A stretch of 64,000 bases of DNA, from NCBI GenBank assembly GCA_946811185.2, contig OX328109.1:41152129-41216128 (forward strand), in the 5' to 3' direction. The notes under the pieces are model-generated. The model was not told where the DNA came from. It saw only the letters and a program-made list of their open reading frames with translations, and made no database searches. Positions 34,101-43,218 of the stretch are shown one piece after another. The stretch is from Hippopus hippopus. Taxonomy: Eukaryota > Mollusca > Bivalvia > Cardiida > Cardiidae. A program made the translations under genes and the position numbers. Position 1 is the first letter of the stretch. Each line of letters opens with the position of its first letter.

Positions 34101-34764
34101 ATTATAAACAAGGACAACCACTCAACAGCTAACATTTGACATAACATTTCTAAGATGAAAATGGCCATTTTGTTTATTCGATGCTCTAAATGTTAAGATT
34201 ATGGATTATCAACCAACCTTCAGAAATAGAAGTTATACAGGTGGAAATATTGTGGCAAATTGAAAAGTGGGGGTGAGAGAGATGGAGAGAGGCAATAACA
34301 ATGCTTTCTTGCTTACTTCTTGTGATTTTGACTATGTACATTTGTGCGTGTCATAAGTATAAGTTATTTTGTATTACTCTGCTTTTTACTCAAGTTTTCA
34401 AAGACATGAGTTGTCGTCTGTAGGTTTTATAGCGTTCAACAACGCACAAAGATCATATGAAGTCCCTTTTCGTACTTCACCTGAGAGAAGGAGGTATTGT
34501 CCATCGTATAGGTGCATGTCTTTAACAGCCTGTTTTCACACCTCTCGTTACCCATAAGATAAAGAATTTCTCACAGATCTACATAAAAACAATAGAATAT
34601 GTGGTCGACTGCAATTAAGCCTCATATATTAGCAGCTTTTTTTCACGGTTTTCATGGATCTTACACTACATTTTCTTTTTATACCTAAACCCAAATAAAG
34701 CAGTCAGTTCGTAAAACCTTCATCACGGTCGAACGACATACAATCAGAATTTCTGAAACAAAAA

Positions 34765-34882
34765 TGTCTGATCAACATCAGTCAACATCCATGTATCACG
34801 TGCAACATTAATATAACAGGCCGATCTCATGCTATAGCTTGTGACGGGTGCGGAAGATGGAATCACTGAAAGTGTGGCACAG
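34765..34882 (+). pseudogene. PHD/treble-clef-like zinc-finger exon, broken
   Basis: The open frame reads through C-x2-C (CITC), then IACDGC, then WNH, a stop (TGA 34867-34869) and KCG. The layout C-x2-C...C-x2-C...W-x-H-x2-C fits a PHD-type zinc finger, in which the aromatic residue before the final His/Cys pair is typical; TGA replaces one residue of that last spacer. A donor-like GGTAAAAAT follows at 34883. The upstream ATG near 34764 is in another frame. Such fingers accompany many animal DNA transposon and retroelement genes. The segment is absent from the shorter family member. Confidence 0.55.
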
Positions 34883-35376
34883 GTAAAAATAATTTATTTC
34901 TTAAAATTTAAAAAGCCTTTCGGTTTTCTTTTTCACGTGATTTTTCACGTGACCCTAAGAGCGTCATATAATCCGATGTCCATTTTATAAACCTAGATGT
35001 ATGAAATACTGAAAATCCAACGGGTACAAGATTAGGCATGGGCATTATTCATCACTTGAAATATGGTTGAAAATGGAAAAATAAAAGGAAAAACGCGTGG
35101 ATAGCTAAGTATTGAAAAAAAAAACGTGTTTATAGCCTATCTATCAAGGGAAAAAGGGTGGAAAGTGCAAAAATAAAAGGTTTGAACCTATCTATCAAGG
35201 GACAAAAGGGTGGAAAGTGCAAAAATAAAAGGTTTGAACAAAAAGCAATGTATTGGGTGTAAAGAACGTCACGGTACATAAACACTATATAATTGCTTTG
35301 TTACCGAAACATCCAATCGATTTACTCTATAAGTCTATGTTACCGAACTCGTCTGTAACCGAAACATCTGTCACCC

Positions 35377-36409
35377 TTTCAGATTACTCTGCATATGTTT
35401 GCTCTCTTAAAATAATGGATGTTGGAGACCACAACTAACAAAATACACAGTTATTTTACTAGGTAAATAGAAGTAACCACAACTTGAACTCAAGTAAATG
35501 GGCAAATAGTGTTAATTTGCAAATAAACAGGCTGACAATCATAGATAAATGCTATCAATGGCAAAAGTATATGCAATAAATTAAATGTGAATTTTCAGAA
35601 ATCTTTAGACGGGTGAATTCACATCCTTGTTTGTGAGTTAATTTCAACACAATAGAAAACTAAAAAACAAAAGCCACAGTAATATGGGACACTACAATAC
35701 ATTTCTGTTGACAAACAGTTTTTGCATTTCATTATTAAACATGGCCTATCAATTCTGTAGGCAGTTTTCACCAACATAATAGATGTGATTTACAAAGGCA
35801 CCAACATGTTTAAGATGTAACTGACAGTACTTCAAACTGGGGACTTCCTTGATATGGACAGTTAGATGTAGTTACGGAATAAACAAAGTTGAGAGAAGTG
35901 ATTCTATATATGATCAAGTCTTTCCTTGTTCCGGCACTTACATGAAATTTCTAAAAAATGCTTTTTGTGTTTCATTTTTGCAGATAGATGAATATTAAAT
36001 CTTAAAATATTAAATGTTTAAATTTTGTTGGGGGGCAGTTAATTGAATTAAGTTTTCTTTAAAATTCCTTAGTTGTTTCAGATTTATTATGCCATTATCT
36101 GCCTAGATCTATCACAAAAATTATGGCTGTGCCTCTGACTAAAATTCACCCTGATTTTGTTTGGAGTTAATTCTGAACAAATATGGCCATTATTCATCAA
36201 AATACAGGCTTAACATTTTCAAATAAAACTGGTCCAAACAGTGATTACAGTTTCTTTTAAAGAGATTAGGTTTGCAACTTAACTGGACCAATTAAAATGC
36301 TATAATGAAAGATATATAAAATGTGATATGTCAGATAGGTAAATGTTGAAGTGTCTGTTGGCATGGACATGTCTAAATATTTGAACTAAGTGATTGAGTA
36401 CTTGCTTTA
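35377..36409. other. no recognisable feature
   Basis: About 1 kb of AT-rich DNA without a supported gene or repeat. Confidence 0.35.
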
Positions 36410-36541
36410 TCCTTGAAAGAGTTCATAATGTTGGGGAAAAGGAGAAAATGTTGACCAGCATTTTCTCCTTTTCCCACAATGTTTTCAGAAGAACTTCTCA
36501 ATGAGATTATTAAATATCAGGACTGTTTTGTAAAGGGTTAA
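36410..36541 (+). repeat. MITE-1 copy, shortened
   Basis: Palindrome GGAGAAAATGTTGACCAGCA followed by TTCTCCTTTTCCCACAATG, ending TTTTGTAAAGGGTTAA. The terminal TTAA is shared with the next copy. Confidence 0.65.
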
Positions 36542-36691
36542 AGGTGGCTCAAATAGTGGAAAATTGCCATTGAAAGAATAGAAAACATGGTAGGAAAAGG
36601 AGAAAAAATGCTGGTACCCAGCATTTTCCTCTTTACTCTATGTTTTCAAATGACATCTTCCTGGTCATCAAAATTTTGGAGGCTGGGGTTA
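36538..36691 (+). repeat. MITE-1 copy in tandem
   Basis: Starts at the shared TTAA, has GAAAACATGGTAGGAAAAGG, GCTGGTACCCAGC and ends GGCTGGGGTTAA. Confidence 0.6.
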
Positions 36692-36714
36692 ATTTTTTTT
36701 TTTCATTTTTTTTT

Positions 36715-37431
36715 AACTACACGGGCCAAAGGCCAGTGAGCTGATGTCATGGCCCCATGTCTGCCATGTGTCCTTCTGTCTGACCGTCCATCCGATGTCT
36801 GTCCATCTGTCCGTGCATATGTAAACTTCTATTTCAAAAATCTCTGAAACTACCCAGCCATTACTCTCTTCAGAATGTCTTCGAAGAATTCGATTCCACT
36901 TAAAACTCCGGTTATGATGGCAACAAAACTGAAAATATTGAAATTTTTAAAAATCTTCTTGTCCGAAACCACTAGGCCTAGGGTTTACCAAATTTGGTAT
37001 ATAACTTCATTTAGCGGACCTGTACCAGAGCCCTGGGGTCAAAATTGGCCCAACCTGGGGGTCGCAAGGTTTCAAAGGCTTATATAGTGAAACATTTAAA
37101 AATCTTCCTGTTCTTATTCATAAGGCACAGGGCTATTGAATTCGGCATGTAGCAGTATCTTGTGAAGCCCTACTAAGGATGTTTAAATTATAGTTTCTAG
37201 GATCAATATTGGCCCCACCCCTGGAATCACAAGTTTTTGGCTTATATAGTGAAAACTTCAATAATCTTCTTGTTCTTAACTGTAAGGCCTAGGGCTACCA
37301 ATTTTGCTTGCAGGTTCATTGAATAGACCTTTACCAAAATTGTCGCAATTGTAGCCCAGAGATGAAAATTAACGCCAGTTTATCGAAACTAGGATACATG
37401 TAGCTCCATCTTGTTGTTGGCCTGTAGCAAG
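36715..37431 (+). repeat. tandem-core element, family B, 3' end lost
   Basis: Starts near GGGCCAAAGGCCAGTGAGCT followed by the TCATGGCC and TCTGTCC blocks of family B (compare 42473 and 54264). Two to three diverged ~155-bp units (AGGGCTACCAAATTT, ATAGCCC, TTATATAGTGAAAAC) follow. The AGGGCCATCATGGCCCT hairpin is absent. Confidence 0.55.
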
Positions 37432-37433
37432 AT

Positions 37434-37662
37434 TTAACTCTTTACCACACAATCCCGACTTTTAACGACCCTGAGAAAGAAGCCTATAGAAAACATTGTG
37501 GGAAAAGCAGAAAATGCTGGTAACCAGCATTTTCTTCTTTTCCCACAATATTTTCTACCCTATCAAAGTCGGAAATCATCATATTAACAAGATTTAATTT
37601 GTTGTCTGCAGATGCTTTGAATTTGGTCCAGTCCAAAATTTTGTCGTTTGGTAAAGAGTTAA
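37434..37662 (+). repeat. MITE-1, reference copy (229 bp)
   Basis: TTAACTCTTTACCACACAAT at the left and GTTTGGTAAAGAGTTAA at the right. The centre is GCTGGTAACCAGC flanked by GAAAA and TTTTC arms, then TTTCCCACAATATTTTC. CCCTTTACCACAC-type tips plus TTAA duplications fit piggyBac-like elements. No coding capacity, so it depends on a transposase in trans. Its ends were used to define the family. Confidence 0.85.
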
Positions 37663-37921
37663 TATAGCACTGGGGTAAGCCCTTGTTCTCCCTATTCAAA
37701 GTACGAATCAGAACAATGTGGGAATCTATACTGATGTCCATTAGAAACGCCTCATCTCCCTCTGTCGCGTCATATTTCATGAATTTAATATCGAATGCAT
37801 GGTTTTGTATTTTAGAAATGGACTTTGTCAATATTTCTACACATATTACATGACACAAATGTTTAGCTAAACATTACACAAATTTAACAGCCATTTCAAC
37901 AAACTCACCCCCTAAAATTCA

Positions 37922-38929
37922 TCAATACTGTGTATGGCCTCCTTGACTTGTTATCAGTGCCTGCAGTCGCTGTCCCATGGACCCACACTGATTACGCAGG
38001 AGATAGCGTGGAATGCGAGCCCACTCTTCACGAAGAGCATTTGTCAATTCTTGGACGTTTTTCGGCTGTGGGTTACGTCGACATAAACGATGGCCGAGGA
38101 TGTCCCACATGTGTTCGATCAGGTTACAATCGGGAGAGTTAGCAGGCCATGGCAGCACGGAAATATTATTGGCCATGAGAGAGTTTCTGGTAAATCTGGC
38201 TGTGTGGGGGCGCGCATTGTCATGTTGAGATGTAAGGCTACGGCGTTGCTGAAACATGGGAACGACCACAGGACGCAGAACTTGGTTTACATACCGTCTG
38301 GCATTTAAATTACCATTAATAACCGCTAGGTCAGTTCTAAATGTGTGGTTTATTGCTGCCTAAACCATTATACCACCACCACCAAAACGGTTGTGTTCCA
38401 GAACAAAACTTTGGGTGTACCGTTCATTACATCGATGGTAAACGCGGACTCGTCTGTCTGCACAAGAGAGGTTAAAACAGGATTCCTTACTGAAAACCAC
38501 ATCACGCCAACGTCTTCCGATGTTGTTTTGAGTCCACTGCCGACGTTCCCGACGGTGGTGGTCAGTTAGCACATCACTGTGGTACGGCCGCCTGCACAAT
38601 ATTCCACGCTCTCGAAGACGTCGCCTTACTGTATTCCGACTTACATGTCTTCCGCGATTCCCTATAACCATCGACGTTGTGGATTGCGCTGTGACAAAAT
38701 GGTTTCGCAAGTGACGTTGACGGATGAAATTGTCTTGTCGTACAGACATCACACGCGGAGCACCAGGTCGGGGTCTATCAGACAAGCTCTCTGTTTCGTT
38801 TACCTGTCGAACAAGACACACTATTGTTGATCTTGCAACGTTAAAGCGTCTTGCAACGTCACTTTGAGAAAGACTGCTTTCAAGCATGCCCAAAATGCGT
38901 GCTCTTTAGTCATTATTTTGTCTTGACAT
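37922..38929 (-). pseudogene. Tc1-like (Tc1/mariner) transposase, inactive
   Basis: One continuous minus-strand frame of 335 codons from ATG 38929 to the stop at 37922, broken only by TAA at 38908-38906 and TAG at 38362-38360; the length fits Tc1 transposases (about 340 aa). An N-terminal helix-turn-helix (LSQSDVARRFNVARSTI) is followed by the GRPR-type linker DRPRPGAPR and a second DNA-binding region. The catalytic domain keeps D237 (QHDNARPH) and E272 (NLIEHMWD), spaced as DD34E, but the first Asp of the usual FSDES motif is Lys (FSKES, residue 148). With two stops and a lost catalytic Asp it cannot be active. TIRs and TA sites were not identified with confidence. Mild decay suggests moderate age. 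Confidence 0.9.
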
Positions 38930-39335
38930 TTTTGAAATTGATGTTTTCAAAATATTGCTTGGACTACTTAATTGTAAATCAACTACTGTTTACACATGCG
39001 TAATTTTGACCGACATAACCACGTGGGGAAAATGCATGGGGCGTAGGGCAAAATGGTGCCATGAGTCATGGTTGAAGCAAACATAATAGACTGGCACGAA
39101 ATTTCATGCTTCAGTAGATTAGAGAAGTGAAAATTCTATGGTAGGCAAAACGTGACATATATATTCTAGGTATGTACAAAGCTATCGCACTTTTTCGATG
39201 AGGCGTTCTTAATGGACGTCAGTATATTATTTTCTCTGCTCAAAATAGAAATAGGGGACAACGTAAGAATAATGTTTTTCATAAATTTCTTTTTTTTTCC
39301 ATCATTTTCTGATGGTTATTATTGATGTTTGTCTA

Positions 39336-39541
39336 TTAACCCTTTACCACACAATGACGCCTTTTAACGCCCCTGAAGAAGAGGCCTTTTGAAAACATTG
39401 TAACCAGCATTTTCTCCTTTTCCCACAAAGTTTCTACCCTATCAAAGAAAAGTTGGGTCATTTGAGCCACTATGAAATTGTCGTCTGTAAATGCTTTCAA
39501 TTTGGATAGGTGTTAAATTTTGCCGTGTGGTAAAGGGTTAA
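39336..39541 (+). repeat. MITE-1 with central deletion
   Basis: TTAACCCTTTACCACACAAT to GTGTGGTAAAGGGTTAA. The left arm of the palindrome is deleted, leaving AACATTGTAACCAGCATT. The cleanest pair of terminal inverted repeats (CCCTTTACCACAC) in the window. Confidence 0.85.
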
Positions 39542-40082
39542 TATAGTGAGCCTATTTGATGAGACCAATTGATACTCATGACAAAAATTTTTTTGAATTT
39601 TGTTCTCACTGAAATACCATACTTTTGAAAGGCACAATAATATAGAAATACTGGAACAAATGTGTTAATAAACCACGTGCCTAGCATCATGCTGTTAAAT
39701 TTTGGTCAACAGGATAAAATAATAAAATAGATTTATAAGAGAGCCTGTGTGTTATTGTTTATCATGACAACCAAAAAACTATACTTGTATTGGAATATTA
39801 AACAACAAACATATTTTGTAGTATCTAGGCAGTGAATAACCGAAAGGGGCATCCACACAGCCAGCCTGATCAGCACCTTTGTTGTTCATTTAATTAACAG
39901 CCTAACCTGAAGGCTAAATTGAGTAGTAAGTTGAAGAGTGACATGTACCGTGGCACATGTAAATGTACATAAAACATGTATATGAGTCATGAGCACATAA
40001 TGAAGGGTTAAAAAGAAACATGAGAAATGAATAGCATGTGTTGGAAAAGGAAAATGAAATCTGTAGAGTAGTTTTGGTCTAA
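39542..40082. other. no recognisable feature
   Basis: No supported gene or repeat. Confidence 0.35.
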
Positions 40083-40305
40083 TAAACCCTTTACCACATA
40101 ATCCAAAGTTTAAAGTCCCTTAAAAAGAAGGCTACTGAAAACAAATGTGGAAAAAGGGGAAAAAGCCGAAGGCGGAGGGATATAGTTTTAGCCTTGTCCG
40201 TCCGTCCGTCCGGGAGAATATCTCCAATACCATTGGACGGAATTTCGTGAAACTTTATACATGTGTACAATAACCCTTTCGCCAATACACTTTTTTAGCT
40301 CACAT

Positions 40306-41738
40306 GAGCACAACGTGCTCAAGGGGAGCTTTTAGGATCACTTGGTGTCCGTCGTCCATCGTGCGTCGTCAACAGTTCTTTAAACATCATCTCCTAAACC
40401 GATGGGCCAGTTTGGACCAAACTTGGCTGGAATGTTCCTTGGGAGGTCCTCTTTAAAAATTGTTCACAGAATTTGATTCCATCAAAAACTCTGGTTGCCA
40501 TGGCAACCAAAATGGAATTTTCTAAGAAATTCTTTAAAAATCTTCTCCTCTGAAACCGCTGGTCAGATTTTCAAATAATTTCAGAGAAATGTTCATTGGA
40601 TGCCCCTTTTGAAAACTTGTTCGCGAAATTTTGATCCGTTGAAAAACATGGCTCTGGTGGTGGGTTTCGACGATGATTATGTGGGAAAGCAGCCAGTGGC
40701 ATGGAAGGAAGATTGTGCGGAGTACTGGTAAAAGCGACTCCAGGAAAGCGTGGATAGGTGCACTGGCCGCCGCGATATAACTGAAATAATGTTGAAAACG
40801 GCGTTAAACACCATACAATCAATCAATCTGGTGGTGGGGGGGCTTTTTGCACTATACCAACATGAAGAAATTCTCTTTAAACATCTTCTCCTCCTAAACC
40901 GCTGGGCCAGTTTGGACCAAACTTGGCTGGAATGTTCCTTGGGAGGTCCTCTTTAAAAATTGTTCACAGAATTTGATTCCATCAAAAACTCTTAAGAAAT
41001 TTTTTAAAATCTTCTCCTCTGAAACCGCTGGTCAGATTTTGAAACAATTTCACAGAAATGTTCCTTGGGTGACCCTTTTTAAAAATTGTTCGTGAAATTT
41101 TGATCCGTCGAAAAACATGGCTGTGGTGATGGGGGGCTCTTTGCATTCTTTAAAAATCTTCTCCTCTGAAACCACTTGTCAGATTTTGAAATCATTTCAC
41201 AGAAATGTTCCATGGGCGACCCTTTTCAAAACTTGTTCGCAAAATTTTGATCCGTCAAAAAAGATGGCCGTGGTGGGGGGGCCTTCTTGCACTGTACTGA
41301 CTTAAAGAAATTTTTTGAAATTCTTTTTCTCTTAAACCATTCGTCAGATTTTGAAATAATTTCACAGAAATGTCCCTTAGATGCCCCTTCTGAAAAATGT
41401 TACAGAAATTTTGATCCGTCAAGAAACAAGGCTGTGGTGGTGGGGGGCTATTTGCACTATACGGACATGAAGAAATTCTTAAAAATTCTTCTTCTATGAA
41501 ACCACTGGTCAGATTTTGAAATAATTTCACAGAAATGATCTTTTGGTGCCAAATTATGCCTCTTTTTTTAATTACAATTTTAACTTAATATCCAGCACCC
41601 AACAGCCAATTGTTGGCACCTGCATGCGGTGCTTTTGTTCTTGTTATTGAAATTATTGCAGAAAAAGTTTTGGAATAACAAAAAAAAAAAACTGGCTATG
41701 GTGAGCGATCCAGGACCATCTTAGCGCTCTTGTTTTTT
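40306..41738 (+). mobile_element. tandem-core element, family A2 (Helentron-associated-like)
   Basis: The left end AGCTCACATGAGCAC forms a hairpin with AACGTGCTC. The core has about six ~165-bp units (TCTGAAACCGCTGGTCAGAT, TTTCACAGAAATGTTC, TTTTGATCCGTC, GGCTnTGGTG). The degenerate right end reads TGGTGAGCGATCCAGGACC followed by CTCTTGTTTT. Subterminal inverted repeats, a 3' hairpin before a T-rich end and a tandem core resemble Helentron-associated elements; the class is inferred. It is nested in family C and carries a SINE. Confidence 0.65.
40657..40832 (+). repeat. SINE, 5' truncated, nested
   Basis: TTTCGACGATGATTATGTGG, GCAGCCAGTGGCATGG, GGTGCACTGGCCGCCGCGAT, GTTGAAAACGGCGTTAAACA and the AATCAATC tail of the 16268 family. 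The head is missing. Well preserved, so a late insertion. Confidence 0.8.
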
Positions 41739-41983
41739 GATTCGATGAAAAATGGTCAACTGGGAGCGATTAAAAGTTAGGCGTTCAAGTTAATTTTTCG
41801 GCGGGGGATATCATTTCAACGAAATTGCTTGTTCTACAATGTATTCTACCCCATCAAAGACAGAAATCATCATTTGAGCTACTTTTAATTTGTCTTCTAG
41901 TAATTAATACTTTCAAATTGGTCAAATCTAAAATTTGTCTTTGGGTAAGGGTTAGTCATCAGTAGATTTATTTCTGTCCAGTC

Positions 41984-42213
41984 TTAACTCTTTACCACAC
42001 AATAAAATTTTAGGCTTGTCCAACTTGAAAGCATTTGCAGACGACAAAATAAAATGTAGCTCAAATGCTGATTTCTGTCTTTGATAGGGTAGAAAACATT
42101 GTGAGAAAAGGAGAAAATGCTGATTACTAGCATTTTCTCCTTTTCCTACAATGTTTTGAAAAGCCTTCTTCTTCTAAGTTGTTTAAAGTCAGGATTATGT
42201 GGTAAAGGGTTAA
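41984..42213 (-). repeat. MITE-1 copy, full length
   Basis: TTAACTCTTTACCACACAAT, TTTTAGGCTTGTCC, CATTTGCAGACGAC, palindrome with CTGATTACTAGCA centre, ending GTGGTAAAGGGTTAA. Confidence 0.85.
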
Positions 42214-42395
42214 GTTAACATAAAGATATCTAAGTGGTTAAGCACAAACTAGATGGATTTTTTAGAGAATGTAGATCAAGATCAGTTTGCATAATGGGTT
42301 TTTTAGAGAATGTAGATCAAGATCAATTTGCACAGAAGGTGCAGTCTAATCTTGGATTGACAAGATTACACTGGTACACTGTCTTATAATGTGAG
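42210..42395 (+). repeat. MITE-2 copy with internal duplication
   Basis: Starts at the TTAA closing the previous MITE-1. The ~50-bp block TTTTTTAGAGAATGTAGATC plus AAGATCAnTTTGCA is duplicated in tandem before GTGCAGTCTAATCTTGG. Confidence 0.5.
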
Positions 42396-43218
42396 ATTTT
42401 CTTTGGTGAAAAGAACTTTGATAATTATTGCCATATTTTGTAGTTTTACCCTTTACCACATAACCACATTTTTAGCTTCACTGGCCAAAGGCCAGCGGGC
42501 TTTTGTCATGGCCAGGTGTCCACCATGCGTCCGTGTGTCCGTCTGTCCATCCATGCGTACGTGCTTGCGTTAACTTTATTTCAAACATCTTCTCTGAAAC
42601 TACCCATCAAATTTTGATGAAACTTCACAGAAATGATCCTGCCATGGTCCTCTTCAGAATTTCTTGAAAGAAATTGATTCCTTCAAAAACTCTAGTTGCC
42701 ATGGCAACAAAACTGAAAAATATTGAAAATCTTTGAAAAACGTCTTTTCTGAAACCATAAGGCTTAGGGCTACCAAATTTGGCATGTAGCTTTATATAGT
42801 GGACCTCTACCAAGTTTCTTCAAATTATAGCCCTGGGGTCAAATTTAGCCCTGCCCTGGGGGTCACAAGTTTTACATAGGCTTATATAGGGAAAACTTTA
42901 AAAATCTTTTCGTACCTAGCCATAGGGCCATGGACTACCAAATTTTGCATGTAGCTTTATCAAGTGGGCATCTACCAAGGGTGCCCAAATTATAGCCCTG
43001 GGGTCAATTTTCGCCCCGCCTCGGGGGGGGGTTCACAATTTTTACATTGGCTTATGTAGGGAAAACTAAAATTCTTGTACCTAACCATAAGGCCTAGGGC
43101 TACCAAATTTTGCATGTAGCTTTATCTAGTTGGTCTCTACCAAAGGTGCCCAAATTATAGTCCATGGATCAAATTTGGCCCCGCCCGTCGGGTCACAGGT
43201 TTTACATAGGTTATATAG

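Larger units (their letters stand above)
33658..35376 (-). mobile_element. GTTTCGGTAACA-family DNA transposon, long copy with PHD-like exon
   Basis: Ends GATTTACGGATGTTTCGG and CCGAAACATCTGTCACCC, with flanks TTTCGGAT and TTTCAGAT (7 of 8 matching). The terminal inverted repeats extend about 130 bp to GTGACGTTCTTTACACC. Relative to 28056-29007 it is inverted and has two extra segments: 33790-34190 (with a MITE-2 inside) and 34635-34965 (with the zinc-finger exon). It may be the longer parental form. No transposase is seen, so it too is non-autonomous. Confidence 0.8.
40160..41832 (+). mobile_element. family C repeat element, itself interrupted
   Basis: Begins GCCGAAGGCGGAGGGATATAG, then TCCGTCCGTCCGTCCG and CCAATACCATTGGACGG. 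It ends GGGGATATCATTTCAACG then AAATTGCTTG. The same start and end blocks occur at 52140-53142. A family A element interrupts it between about 40303 and 41740; family C sequence resumes at ATTCGATGAAAAATGG. Confidence 0.7.
40083..41955 (+). repeat. MITE-1 split by a nested insertion
   Basis: The left half 40083-40159 (TAAACCCTTTACCACATAAT ... AATGTGGAAAAAGGGGAAAA) and the right half 41833-41955 (CTACAATGTATTCTACCCC, CAAATTGGTCAAATCTAAAA, GGGTAAGGGTTAG) together make one MITE-1. Everything between them is a later insertion. Confidence 0.7.

Noticed and set aside
37484..37858. 124-aa minus-strand ORF
   Set aside because: Most of it is the antisense of a MITE-1 copy and its flank; no protein signature.
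37859..39060. TIRs of the Tc1-like element
   Set aside because: I could not find a convincing inverted pair with TA flanks; reported only as a transposase pseudogene.
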